Below, one piece after another: positions 1 through 51,155 of a stretch of DNA of 64,000 bases (position 1 is its first letter; the number at the start of each line of letters is the position of its first letter). The position numbers and the translations under genes were made by a program. This DNA is from Cristatella mucedo (taxonomy: Eukaryota > Bryozoa > Phylactolaemata > Cristatellidae): the NCBI GenBank assembly GCA_009760855.2, contig WPIO01000059.1:2046001-2110000 (forward strand), written 5' to 3'. The notes under the pieces are model-generated. The model saw only the letters and a program-made list of their open reading frames with translations. It ran no database searches and was not told the origin of the DNA.

Positions 1-39605
<39,605 letters not shown>

Positions 39606-39943
39606 GTGTACACCAGGGTCACGTTCTAGCTGCCCTTTGCTGCTGCCTGAGCGCTGTTGCTGCTTGGTTTGCTGTGCGCCAGCAGCTGGCGCAAGCACAG
39701 ACACAGCTTGACAGCTGGCTGCCGCTGTCGCCCTCCCGCCCCTACGTGCTCAACCAAATTGGAGGTGGCTAATGCTAGCTGTCTGTGAAGGCCACTGGAC
39801 GGGTCCGACCAGCACCTTGTCGCTGTGCGGCAGTGAGAGAGGAGACAGTGTAGGCAATGCTCTGTTTGGCCTGGGCGTGGTCAGCATCTGTGCAGTGCCG
39901 TGCACTGTGCCACCAAGGCATACATTCAGTTGAGTATTTCAGA

Positions 39944-39949
39944 AATAAA
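39944..39949 (+). promoter_or_regulatory. AATAAA poly(A) signal of DHX8
   Basis: A canonical hexamer 339 nt downstream of the DHX8 stop codon, in unique sequence and followed by T/G-containing sequence. It is the first canonical signal after the stop and would give a 3' UTR of about 350-370 nt. Confidence 0.65.
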
Positions 39950-40064
39950 TGCATGGTTTGTAGATTCGTGCTACCTCCAATGGCACCAGACGGCACCTAG
40001 ATGAAGTTCATCAAACACCCTGCACAAACAACTCGACCGTTAATGTATGCGTAGCATTGCTCAG

Positions 40065-40232
40065 CCCTCGGTCTTAGCCTAGGGGTAAGGTGCTCACACC
40101 TCACGGCCCAAGTCGTAGGTACAAGACCTGCAGAAGGCGATTCTGCATTGCCTTCTGTAAGCTCGGGTGCTAGCAGCTAAGGCTCTTCTGCCACTATGGA
40201 AACAGATGACGGGTGAATCAGCCTTGACCTCT
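40065..40232 (+). mobile_element. SINE-2, near full length
   Basis: Head cctaggggtaaggtgctcac, degraded B box, gcgattctgcattg, then gctaaggctcttctgccact and gtgaatcagcc. It lies just downstream of DHX8. Confidence 0.7.
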
Positions 40233-41597
40233 ACACAGAGACACATTTGCCAGTGTGACACTATGAGACACTGTGGCTCACTTGCACCATTGCTGGTCGA
40301 CAGCTGCACTTGCTGCGCTTTCGCGCGAGAGTCATCATGTCTAGCCTGAGCGAGTCCGGCGAACCTCCAGCGAACCTCCATCGACCGACCACTAAGTTAG
40401 GCTTCCCTCGGTCACATCCACGAGCAGTTGTCCAAGCCGAAAGGAGGCTGGCTAAATTATATTTGCAGGTGGTAGTAGACGAAGCTGGCAGACAAGTTCC
40501 GACGATGAAACACCCAGCTATGATTGCACAGCTTGCTTCTCGAGATCGTTGTCTCATGAAACATTGATGCGTGGTGCCACCGAAAGTAGATTGCAGCAGC
40601 ACTGCAGGTGTTGGGTTGTATCTTTAGTCTGGGCTGGACCTTGCCAGCAGCTCAGATAGCACGTCTAGTTTAATGTAGCCTTGGATACTTGGAGCCAAAA
40701 TTCCCCACACGGCAGCTTCACGAGGGTGAGGCTTGTGAGGTCGGTCGGTAAGTTAGCACTGGAAGCTCTCCAGCACTCAGGCTCCGAGGCATGAAAGTCT
40801 GGATCTCGGGGTCGCCTGATCGTTTTACTTAATTGGTATCGGCATCGGTCGGATGGCAAGAAATTTCGGACATCCAGGCCTTGGATTTGCCCCTGCAAAT
40901 ACTTGTCGGGACCACTATTTACTACTAAAAGACTGACCAACAGGTGTGTGCTCTAATCGACCTAATTTATTCACCGTAAGCGACCAATTATTAAGGATTT
41001 GAGGTATGATGACAGCTTCTCAAAGCACCAAACCAATGTACAAAGATTAAGGCAACTGCTTGAGAACTAGTGATTTATTGTTCCCTTGCTCTGACACACT
41101 CGGTATTAGTAGGGGCTAGTCCATGCTGGCCAAACAAGCCCTGAATCGAGAAAAACAATGCATAAACCGTTATACGAGCCGAATGCAAACTGCAGATTCG
41201 CATCAGTAGTAACAACGGTAGTGTCGTGGAAGTGGCAGTTATACGCCGAAACTCAAAGCGCTCGATAAACGTTACCGGAGGTCAGCCAGTACTTAAGACT
41301 TGGTTCTCCTACCTCATTGTTGAAATTGACGTTTGTTTTTTGTAATGACGAGCATTTGTTGCAAAACCGGGGTAAGCAGGTGATACGTGCTATAAGCTGA
41401 TGTATGCAAACAAACTATTACAGAAAGGCCCATGAATTTGCCGGTAAAAAATATTAAATATTTGTCTATTTAACAGCCTCATTTGTACAGCGCTTTGGGT
41501 GCTTTTTTCGCTATGCACTTCCTATCCGATTCTCCTTGCTCCTTTCATGGCGTAAAAAACAAGGCGATAATACAATTAGCGACGTACCGAGTCAATG
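40233..41597. other. Unassigned intergenic sequence
   Basis: No gene or clear repeat seen. A short aacagcctcatttgtacag near 41473 resembles the minus-strand SINE-2 tail but is too short to call. Confidence 0.6.
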
Positions 41598-41795
41598 GGC
41601 CGCGATAGACCAGGAGGAAAGTCGCTTGCTATTCGCTACCGAGGTCGTTGGTTCGAATCTGGCAGTGGGCGATCCCAACTGCAAGATTGCCTGACAGTAG
41701 CCGTTATGGCTGCTCTGCCGCTAAATAAATGAGGCTGCTCAATCAGCTAATATGAATGTGTATATATTTTATTTATTTATATGTATGCGTGGACA
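41598..41795 (+). mobile_element. SINE-2, full length
   Basis: Head, B box gttcgaatctggcagtgggc, gcgatccc, ttatggctgctctgccgct, aatgaggctgctcaatcagc and a TTTA-rich tail. Confidence 0.82.
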
Positions 41796-41832
41796 GATCG
41801 ATTGACAGCCAGAGTCCTGCTATTTTAATTAC

Positions 41833-42290
41833 AGCCGACCGGCACTGGTTCCCAGTCACGGAACGCATCGACTTTAAGATTCTGTCACTCACTTTTAGCT
41901 CAATACATTCGTGTGCTCCGGCCTACGTGTAAGACCTATTCCCTACCCTGACAGACTAAGCAACTTAACACCGGCTGTGCTTTTCTGAATCTAATCGCTT
42001 ACCTACGCTCTTACGAAACTCAAAATCTTTGGAGACCGCGCCTATAGTTCGCATGCTCCCAAAGCCTGGAACTCACTTCCGACTGGCATTAAGACATCCC
42101 TTAACGACGTTTTAAAGAAGCCAAAACGCATCTATTTTTCACAGCATTTAGTTGGTCGACGTTGTTCGCCTTTGTATGCTAAAGCGTGCTTACTTACATT
42201 CTTACATTACTTACATTACATTACTTACATTCTGCCACTAACCATATTTACACCCTGTGCATTCTGACGATTCTGCGATGTGTCCTTTCA
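41833..42290 (+). mobile_element. LINE-A 3' fragment with ATTAC-type insertion
   Basis: Degraded C-terminal coding sequence (GDRAYSSHAPKAWNSLPTG-like) and UTR. Between 42187 and 42233 the UTR is replaced by repeated cttacatt units resembling a LINE-C tail. Confidence 0.75.
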
Positions 42291-42309
42291 CATCACAGAC
42301 TGTTGAGTC

Positions 42310-42930
42310 GTCCACTTAGATAGGAACAGAATTGTGGCAGTGTAGTGCCAGTAATGCCTAAGCGAGATGAGAGGCGCTCAAGGAAGGACTTGGTGATCGA
42401 CAGTATCAAAAGTTGCCGAAAGATCAGGCAAAACAAGCAGAGAGACTCTACCTAAGTCTGCATTCCTAAATAGGTCGTTGTACACCCGAAGCAACGCTGA
42501 CTCTGTAGTGGGATTACTTCTAAAACCAGACTGGAACTTACTAGCAAAATTTTAATTAAGTTCAAATAAAGTTGTTAATATATGTGTTCAGCTGGTCTGC
42601 CACGACTTGTTCCATCCAGTGTCTTTTATACAAACGGTAGAAGAGGACTGTGCTGAGTTTGCTTGTTCTCTTGGTCTAGTGTTGCTTTCTTTGAGTAGTG
42701 GCCCGACTATAGCCTCTATGAAAGGTGCTGGGACATGCCTGAGGCCAATGACATGCTTACGATGTTAGTTATGCATGGCAGCAACAGATCTATGCACGTA
42801 GAAGCAGACTGTGGGAATAAGGTCTAGAGGACTTCGTGTTCTTTGATTTGGATATGCGCTTCAGAACCAGGTCATTAGTGGCCTCCTTGAATGTAGACAT
42901 CAAGGTGCTGCATGGAATTGAGGGACACGA
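42310..42930 (-). mobile_element. LINE-A RT-region fragment
   Basis: Matches 34085-34680 and 44800-45360 in motif order (cccactgagataggacctga-like, gatcgacagtatcaaaag, agcaaaacaagcag). Frameshifted and old. Confidence 0.75.
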
Positions 42931-42934
42931 TTCT

Positions 42935-43190
42935 ACGAGGGTTGCTACCACCATGTCACCTCTAACCATGTTATTTTCGTTGTCATTGAGCATGCTACCA
43001 CTAACTAGAGGCAAACTTACCTATTTGCATGCTGACCCTGTGCATGTCAACCCTAACCATGTTATTCTTGTTGTTTATGGAGTATGCTACCACTAATCAT
43101 TCGACCATATTTCCTTTGCAACAAATGCTAAGTGCCTAGAATGAGATTAAGTTCTCTCATGGTGCTATATAAATGTATTATTATTATTAC
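42935..43190 (+). mobile_element. LINE-A 3' UTR and tail
   Basis: UTR motifs ctgaccctgtgcatgtcaac and aaccatgttattcttgttgt, hairpin, and ATT tail. Confidence 0.8.
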
Positions 43191-43544
43191 CATTATTATT
43201 AGCTAGCCTGACGTACTTTTCATTAAGCAGCTAAGAAGCACATTCGGCCAGCGATCCTCGTGGCCTATAGCCTCGAGTTCAATCGGCTGCGATTCGACCG
43301 GAAATATCATGGTCAGCACTCGAGGGCAGGCAGGAGGCTGCTAGCCCCTAGCCCTGAAGATCAAGAGGCTCGACCCTCGGCTGCTGACCCGGGGCGCGAA
43401 TCTTGGGGAATTCTTAGCCAATTCGTCTGCAGCTCCGCTCCCCCCACGACTTTCACGAGTTCCCTCCATCGCTTAGCCCTTTGTCAATCTGTCTCCTGTG
43501 TCTGCCCCACACTGTCTGCCGGTCGGGGTATTAGTAGTCTTCAG

Positions 43545-45362
43545 TTAATAATAATAGTAATAATAATAAAAATGCACTTGATAAAGCGCCCTCAGAGAAC
43601 TCAATCTCTCTCTCTAGGCGCATTTGCTGCAAAGGGAAATGCAATTGAATGCTGAGTAATATCATGCTTGATAAACAAACAAAATGAATAACATGGTTAG
43701 GGGTGACATACACAGGGTCAGCATTCAAATGTGGTTAGTGGCAGCACGCACAGCGTCACACATAAGCACGTAAAGGACGAATCAAATGGACCCACTAAAT
43801 GCTGTCCTAACTAGGCGTGTTTTTAAGTTCTTTTTAAATGTGGTCAGGTCAGGAGATGTTCTGACGCAAGTCGGGAGAGAGTTCCAGACTTTGGGAGCAT
43901 ACGAACTAAATGCACGGTCTCCAAAGGATTTGAGGTTTGTACTGGGTATTTCTAGACGGTTGGATTCCGAAAAGCGTGTGGTGCGATGCTTGGCCTGGTG
44001 GGGAGTAGATCTGAGAGATAGGTTGGAGCCAAAGAATGGAGTGACCTAAAAGTGAGCGACAAAACCTTGAAGTCAATCCGTTGCTTGACTGGTAGCCAGT
44101 GCAGGTCGGCAAGAAGTTGTGTAATGTGGCAACTGCGATGCTCACGACAGACAAGTCTAGCTGCTGCCGAGTTTTGCACCAGCTGCAATCGCCTGATCGC
44201 ACATGCTGGAAGGCCAGTAATAATATTGCACTCGATAATTAAGCAGTGAGTTGCAGAAGTCAAGACGGGATGTCACGAATGCCTGGATCAACTTGGACGT
44301 GGTATCCTTATCTAAATAAGCCCGAATTTTAGCAATGTTATGTAGCTGAAAATAGGCAGATTTGACTGTGGAGCTGATATGGTCGTCTAACGAGAGGTCG
44401 CTTTGGAACATGACACCTAAATTTTGAGCTATTTCAACAGGAGATATGCTGGCAGAGCCAATTTTGAGCGTCAGCCTTTCTGATCTCTGAATCACACTGG
44501 GTTTGCCCATAACTAGTTAGTTAGCATAATCATCGTTTAGTTTTAGAAAATTTGCGGCCATCCATGTGTGGATGTCATCACTACATGCAGCATGTGAGTT
44601 GAGAGAATTTGAGGTGCTTGAAGGCTGGGAACGATCAAAGCAAAGGTACAACTGAGTGTCATCCGCATAGAAGTGAAAGCCTAGATTGTGCTTGGCAATC
44701 ACATCAGCAAGAGGGAGAGCATAAACCATGAAAAGAACCGGACCTAGCACGGAGCCCCGAGGTACCCCATATTTCAGAGGTACCTTGGATGATCCATTCA
44801 CGTCAATACTCTGGAGTCTCCCACTGAGATAGGACCTGAACCATTGCAGAGCAGTGCCAGTGATGCCCAGGCGAGATGAGAGGTGCTCTAGAAGAACTTT
44901 GTGATCGATGGTATCAAAAGCTGCCGAAAGATCGAGCAAAACACGCAGAGACACTCTACCCATGTCTGCATTCCTAAGTAGGTCGTTGTATACACTAAGC
45001 AATGCTGACTCTGTGGAGTGATTAGCTCTAAAGCCAGACTGGAACTTACTAGCAAGGTTAGAAGTTTCCAAATATGACTACAGATGGTCTGCCACGACTC
45101 CTTCTAGTGCCTTTGATAGAAATGGTAGAAGGGAGACTGGGTGGTAGTTGCCTAAGTTCTCTTGGTCTACTGTCGCTTTCTTGAGAATTGGCCTGACTAC
45201 AGCTTTTTTGAAAGGTGCTGAGACATGACCTGAGGCTAATGACATATTAATGATGTTAGTTATGCATGGCAGCAGCAGATCAATGCAACGTAGGAGCAGG
45301 ACAGTGGGAATAGGGTCCAGAGGACTTATTGTCTTCTTTGATTGCGATACGAACTTGAGGAC
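43545..45362 (-). mobile_element. LINE-A, longest copy (1.8 kb), most of RT and C-terminus
   Basis: Order on the minus strand: RT start (DPIPTVLLL, SAPFKKAVVRPILKK), then an open frame 45071-44517 with FQSGFRANHSTESALL, DLSAAFDTIDHKVLLEHL, GVPRGSVLGPVLFMVYALPL and the catalytic FHFYADDTQLYLCF, then the thumb/C-terminal block (RLDFCNSLL), stop, UTR, hairpin and AAT tail at 43545. The endonuclease half is absent (5' truncation at about 45362). A few frameshifts make it inactive. YADD, the lack of poly(A) and the short-repeat tail fit the L2/CR1 group. Confidence 0.88.
44221..44240 (-). mobile_element. Ultra-short LINE-A tail insertion
   Basis: Within the LINE-A above, taatattgcactcgataatt interrupts a segment that is ggccagtaagcagtgag in sister copies (33381, 56802). 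It equals the last 20 or so bases of LINE-A (AAT tail plus gcacttgataa). Confidence 0.7.
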
Positions 45363-46780
45363 GAGATCACCAGTTCAATCCTGTCGCTTGAAATCTCATT
45401 AGGCCGCGGACTGGCCGCTGACCGCTCGGTAGTGATTAGATGCAGCGTCTCATTCAATAGTAGCCGATTATCCAATTAGCTTAGTTGAACTCGGCACCGC
45501 AGTCACGTGACGGCTGGAACGCCTTGCTCGATGCTCGCAGGGCGCGAGAAATTGGACCCGCCGTGTCTGCCCGACGACTGAGCAGGAAGTACGCCGGGTG
45601 ACGCCGAGAGGCTATCTGCTGAGGGCACAACTTACTGCCTGCATCGACACTGGCGTTCGGCTAACTCGCGGGCGAAGGCCGGGCGGGCCTTTCAGGGATC
45701 CCCAAATCCTACTCTACACCCCGGGTAGCCCTACTCCACGGTTCACTCCGGCCCCTAGCAACGGATGGGGGGGGGGGGGTTACAGGCATTGTTTGTGAGG
45801 ATGCTTCCCGATCGAGTCCATCGCTTTCCAACCTCGTTTGCTACCGTTTAACGGCAGCAAACGGCGGTGATAGTATGGCGGTAGATAGTATGGCGGCGGG
45901 AGGCACAGATGTTGGTCTCCGCATCGTCTTGTCTCGGTTCTATAAGTGCATGCGAAAAGAACTGCGCAATTCTTACTCTATCAGGTTCTAAGATAAATCC
46001 AGCGCTTGCTCAGCCATCTATCTACCTAACTGGCGTGCGTGCGCCCCCGTGACGTGCGAACTAATAAGAACGCAACAATCTACAGGACTCGACCGCCGAC
46101 CAGCCTACGTCAGCGAGCTGATAACAGCAGCAGCGGCTGCTGCTGCTGCTGCTGCTTTTCTATCTCTTCACAGCCGAGCCCCTCAATTAAATAATCCTCT
46201 GGTTCGTGGGGGGGGGGCGTTCATCGTGCCGCTACGCTCCCGAAGACGATGGCATTAGGCAAAGAAATAAGAAACTAGACCTGAGCTGCTGCGGTCGGGG
46301 CACGGACTTAAAAATGAAAGAGAGCTCGCTCGTTGTACGGATCCGGTGCGTCCGACAACGTGCGTCACAGGACAGCGAGCTCGTTCTTCCGTGTGCTGCA
46401 CGATAAAAATCGCTCCATTCGTACACCACTCTGCTCACTACCCCTCCACCACGCCACCTAGCGAGCGCAGTTATTTTACAAATTGAAGGCGTGTTTTGAG
46501 GCGCTCGCTTGCCAGGCTTCGGAGTATTTCTATTCGGGGGCCGAGGGTCGGGTAGAGGAGCTGGGTTCTCCTTGCTGGATCGCTGGCCCGCCCGCCCTTT
46601 TCGGCTCGGAATGGCTGACATCGGAATAGAGGAGTGGCCATTTTGCAACCGCAGCGCTGCCTCGTCTACTCTTGCTGCCACTTGCTGTTCTTTATGAGCC
46701 ATTCTTCCTTGACAGCGACTGGGCTTGACAGGGCTCAGCTTGAATCCGCGTTCAAACGATTTGGTCGCACAATTTTTGAA
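45363..46780. other. GC-rich intergenic block, no gene assigned
   Basis: CpG-dense sequence with a G-run at 45767-45779, a CAG/CTG self-complementary patch at 46125-46155 and a second G-run at 46209. Open frames on both strands have no family features. It could be a CpG island of an unseen gene. Confidence 0.4.
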
Positions 46781-46782
46781 TG

Positions 46783-46836
46783 CAAGCTTGACATTTCGCG
46801 GGGACGCCACAAGCTTGACATTTCGCCGGGACGCCC
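46783..46836. repeat. 27-bp tandem duplication
   Basis: Two copies of caagcttgacatttcgc plus a gggacgcc segment, differing at one or two bases. Confidence 0.93.
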
Positions 46837-47655
46837 CATCGGCCAGGAAAAAACTGGGCGAGGTAAAGTGCGTGTCACATCGTTAACGCGAAGCCTAGCT
46901 GTCAGTAGCTTAAAAAACAGCCAATAAGGTTAGAAACCTGTGCGGCCACCTCTGCAACTGGAAAGTGAGACTCGAGGCTTTGCGTTCGTGCATTTCGTAG
47001 TGCATGCCCTGGCCTGGCCCGACCTGGCTTGGTGCCAACTCGGAAAAAAGGTCGTGCTGTCATTCTTGTAAAGCTCGTCCCCCTTTGCAGCGTTCTTCGC
47101 CCCCTCCATTCTGTAGGCTGAGCTAGTTCGACAGGCGAGAACTCTAAGAGAGTTTGCCCCTCCCACCCACCCAACTCAGTCGAGACGGTCTCCCATCTCC
47201 GGCCCCGATTCGCTGAGCAGATTCAGCAGGTTATCGTCGTAGCAGCAGCTGCTAGCAGCGCCGGCGCCTGCTCCGCCAGCTCGATTGAACAACTTTCTCT
47301 CAACCATTTGAAGATAGAAACCCTTGTCGGATAGCAACCCTTGTCGGCTTAGTGTGAGCGGACCTGCACGGACCTGCATCGAAACGGCGGAGGCGCGTTC
47401 TTAGTCAGGCGCATGTTATGGTCAATATACAGTACGCGCGCCGTTCCTGAATTCTAACGGCTGCGAACCGATTGTGACATTCTCCGCGGCCGACGCCGCA
47501 TAGAAGCAGCAGTCATGTAAAGGGATGCCGCGTGCGTCCAGATTTGACATGGCGCTTTAGATCTAGGTCAACGGGCCATTTGGGTGCGTACGTCGTGGCC
47601 GTTGTTGAATGCCTGTAAACCACCGCTGCCGTCAAATAGACGCGCGCTATGGGTG

Positions 47656-47852
47656 CAGGTACGTATGAGTATAGGTACGTGTACAGGTACGTATACAGGT
47701 ACCGTACGCTATGGCCGTACAGGTACGTATGAGTATAGGTACGTGTACAGGTACGTATACAGGTACCGTACGCTATGGCCGTACAGGTACGTATGAGTAT
47801 AGGTACGTGTACAGGTACGTATACAGGTACCGTACGCTATGGCCGTACAGGT
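47656..47852. repeat. 64-bp x 3 tandem repeat rich in GTAC
   Basis: Three essentially identical 64-bp units (47656, 47720, 47784) containing caggtacgtatgagtatagg, gtacgtgtacaggtacgtat and accgtacgctatggccgta. Each unit has internal ~20-bp sub-repeats and many GTAC self-complementary sites. Confidence 0.96.
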
Positions 47853-48094
47853 GGCCGCTCTTCGTCGCTGCGAAGTTTCGCTACTGGCGGCGCTATGGTG
47901 CGTGCGACCTACAGGTAGCTAGCCGCGATGCAGGTCACACCAGTATTCGTTGGCGCGTTGGCTGAGACTGTCATCGCTTCGTTCGCTGTGTATGCGGCCT
48001 AGTTCTGTCCGGACGTGGAAGCCGCACACGACGTTTGTAACAAGATGTAGTAAACCACCTAACGTGGACATAAATTTTCCCGAGTCTGTCCGAT

Positions 48095-48187
48095 CAGCAG
48101 CAAGTGGGATTATAGCTGCTAAGGCTCTTCCGCCAATATATGAATTAGTCCGTTTGATCAGCCAACCTTTACCTTTTTTTTTTTTAC
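48095..48187 (+). mobile_element. SINE-2 3' fragment
   Basis: tagctgctaaggctcttccg, then atcagccaacctttacc and a T-run. Confidence 0.65.
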
Positions 48188-48314
48188 CGAGAAGCTCTTC
48201 GGACACTTACAAAGTAATAAAGAGATCACTTGCTTCTGTAGTTATGGGCTTACAGAGTGCATGCATTCGAATTTCTATTGCTAATTTGTTATGCAAGATT
48301 GAACAGCATACTTA

Positions 48315-48445
48315 CGTCATAAATAAATAAAGTTCATTTTTATAGCGTCCTAAGAAAACTTAATCTCTATTCAGGCACTACACATGTGCCACGGGGCTCG
48401 AGCCCACGACCTCAGCCAAACCTCGGTCGGGGCGAGCGCTTTAAT
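48315..48445 (-). mobile_element. SINE-1, head slightly truncated
   Basis: A-T tail, hairpin with ctctattcaggcacta, B box (gaggtcgtgggctcgagccc) and part of the head. Confidence 0.82.
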
Positions 48446-48484
48446 TATACTCAAACGTTTTTTTATGTTCCAATGTCATAGGCG

Positions 48485-48627
48485 CCGAGCTGGTTTGGTC
48501 TAGCGGTAAGGTGCTCGCCCCGACCAAAGTCTGACTGAGGTCGTGGGCTCGAGCCCCGAGGCATATGTGACGCGCCTGAATAGAGATTAAGTTCTCTTGG
48601 GCGCTATATAAATGAAATATAATTATA
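48485..48627 (+). mobile_element. SINE-1, full length
   Basis: gccgagctggtttggtctag head, B box, hairpin tail, and end atgaaatataatta. It lies head-to-head with the copy at 48315, 40 bp apart. Confidence 0.9.
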
Positions 48628-48991
48628 GGTAGGGCTATTCAAGTCACAGTCCATCACCGCTATCTTGCTGGTTCAGATATCGTGGGTGTGGCATATATGC
48701 TTACACGCATAAATGTTTATGTACACATAAATAAATATAATATATATTAATATATATCACACTTTCAAACGCAATTTTGTCCAGTGTATTAATTGCTGCT
48801 TCTCTCATTTCTTGTGCCTCAAAAGTATGGAAAATGGCCGCTTCCAAATAAACTATGCTTTCGTGACGAGGAAAGTGGTTGACTTAAAATCAAGCTATTT
48901 CCGATGAGAAAGCGGAGAGATGAGCGTCTTGGTTCTTATTTAGTCAAAAAGAACGGCAAATGAATCAAATCAACATGCATTTACTCTAAAT

Positions 48992-49252
48992 TCATACGGA
49001 ATTACGAGTCAGTGGGGGTTCAAGAGTGAGTAGATGTTTTAGATTTGAGGTTATGATGCAAATCGTTTCCTCGGAAAAGCCTCCTCTAAACATAGTTTCC
49101 GCTTGCTTTCGTTTTGGCTGCCCTTTTGAACAAAGCTCAAAGTTCAGTATATCCCGGTGAAAGAGCACGCCCTGCTTCTTTAAGTAAGCTATCATGTTCT
49201 TTTTGAATTCGTCGAGATGATCATCAAAGATAAGGACTTTTGGGGTGGGCAT
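48992..49252 (-). CDS. Unassigned 86-codon ORF
   Basis: An ORF with ATG at 49252 and stop at 48992. It reads MPTPKVLIFDDHLDEFKKN at the start and is mixed in composition (charged and hydrophobic residues, no low complexity), unlike the shadow frames around it. I do not recognise a family. It lies in an AT-rich stretch next to a GC-rich block (from 49300), with no obvious splice partner. It may be an exon, a transposon remnant or chance. Confidence 0.25.
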   Translation of the reverse strand: MPTPKVLIFDDHLDEFKKNMIAYLKKQGVLFHRDILNFELCSKGQPKRKQAETMFRGGFSEETICIITSNLKHLLTLEPPLTRNSV

Positions 49253-49885
49253 CCTGCATCCAAGTTTTGCATAGCTCCCTGTGTGAGAGCCTGGAACAGC
49301 AGCTCAGTTTTCAGCAAAATGCGACTGCCCAGAAAGCCGCCGCCGCCGCCGACCGCTGCCGCGAGACGCGTGCAGCGGATGCAGCGGCTGCAGCGGTATC
49401 CGCTGTAACATGGAAGGGAAGGGCTCTGCTAGTGTTCCCAACTGGATACAGTGTTCGTCCCGACAGAGAAACTAAGTCCTCTTTGGCCAGTCCCTTTCAT
49501 GACTGTGCGCCCAGTGTACCGACTTTCCCTTAGGCGAAGAAAACGAAAAACTTCATGAAATCAGCCTCGGAGGCCCATCAGGAATGAGACCATTTTGAAG
49601 TGTCTCAGCCATAGTCACGATCCATTAAGGCTCTCGGCAACGTCTTGCCAGACGCCATGCCAAGACAAGATGGCAGCGCAGCGCTCTGCTTTTCAGTCTT
49701 CTGTCCGCCATTCATACGTCTTGGTCCGCCTTTCCAATCTTGGCGATGCAGTCACCAGAGACTGAAGCAGCATCGAAGCAAGACGACCCGTATACACGTG
49801 GCTTTAGACGAGTACATTTTGCCGGAGCATTTCGGCCCGCGTTATATGTTACATTTACTTTTCCGGCCGATGGCGGCCTCGATCT

Positions 49886-49973
<88 letters not shown>
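49886..49973 (+). repeat. (GA)n microsatellite
   Basis: About 43 GA units with one interruption near the start. Confidence 0.97.
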
Positions 49974-49976
<3 letters not shown>

Positions 49977-50277
49977 GGGTTGTGAAATATTGGTGTTCTA
50001 CAAAAGCCAGACCATGACTGCCGACGTGCTGTTTGCGGTTCCTGAATTATAATGACTAGGAACAACCGTTTGTCACAATCTATTTTTAGGCAGCATTACA
50101 GCCCTGGGGATGTAATATTCAGAGCAGTTGTGCTCTAGACCTCAGGTTTCGAGGTTTTCTGGGCATAGGCGAAGGAGTTTTTGTACCCAGCGGCTTCTAG
50201 TGTACCCATAGTGCACCCTCGCGGCTGCCGCGAACAGACTGCTTTACGCTGAGGATATGAATTTTCATCGCCGCCAC

Positions 50278-50402
50278 TACAGCCCGGGACGTAAGGGGCT
50301 CGCACTTCACTTCCCAGGTCGTGGGTTCGAATCCTGCTGTGGGCGATCCTGCATTGGTAACTGCTTTTTAAAAAAATAGGCTGTTAAAGCAGTTAATACT
50401 TC
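50278..50402 (+). mobile_element. SINE-2, full length, compact
   Basis: cagcccgggacgtaaggggc head, B box gtgggttcgaatcctgctgt, gcgatcctgcattgg, and end aggctgttaaagcagttaat. Confidence 0.8.
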
Positions 50403-50894
50403 TCCATTTTGTATTTCTCTTCGTTGCTGCCCGTTTCCGCTACCGTCGGCATACCGGTGCATATGGGTGCTGCGTCCACAAGTGGGTAGCCGTGCTTTAA
50501 GACTTGTAGTTTGGTTCGAATATCAGAGAGCCAGCCGATGAACAACGCCAACGGTTTATTGCACAAGGCACGGAGACGCAAGACGCACGACTGCCCCTCC
50601 GCCCCCTTCTCACACTCTAGTCTCCTCTCCTCGACTCCGGCCGTCCCTTGGCCGACCCCGATGGTGAATCCACCATCTGTCCACCAGCGGGTTATCGGCC
50701 TGTGTCAACGCCTCATTAGAAGCGGACCAGAGCTGTGCACAGGCCCGCTCTCGAGGATGCTCCCACCAGCTGTTTAGGAAAGGAGCGGTACCAGCCAGCA
50801 TGTAATCGAACTATAAGACTAACGCTTTTCCGGTATTATTCGCTCGTCGACAATGACCGGCACTAATACACGCACTATTTCTGTGGCCTGAAGA

Positions 50895-51155
50895 CTTCAA
50901 CGAACTATTTATCACAGCATTTAGCGGGTCCTTGCTATTCGTACTTTGTGCGCTTATGCGTGCTAACTCTGTGCGTGCTGCCGCTAACCGTATTTACATG
51001 CTGACTCTTTGTATGTCGCCTCTGACCATGTTACTCTAGTTGACGTTGTGCATACTACCACTAACCATATGATGGCGCTTCATTAACAGCACATTTAAAG
51101 TGCTGAGAAAGAGATTTAAGTCTTCGAGGGCGCTATGCAAATGTATTGTCATTAT
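50895..51155 (+). mobile_element. LINE-A 3' UTR and tail, diverged
   Basis: UTR landmarks (agcgggtccttgctattcgt, gctgccgctaaccgtattta), hairpin with gagaaagagatttaag, and short ATT tail. Confidence 0.75.

Noticed and set aside
46232-46810. Minus-strand 192-codon ORF
   Set aside because: Composition is driven by GC-rich DNA and it crosses the 27-bp duplication at its start; no family motif.
47584-47965. Tyrosine/arginine/threonine-repeat protein across the 64-bp array
   Set aside because: The period is not a multiple of three, so the frame rotates between units; the repeats in the peptide come from the DNA array.
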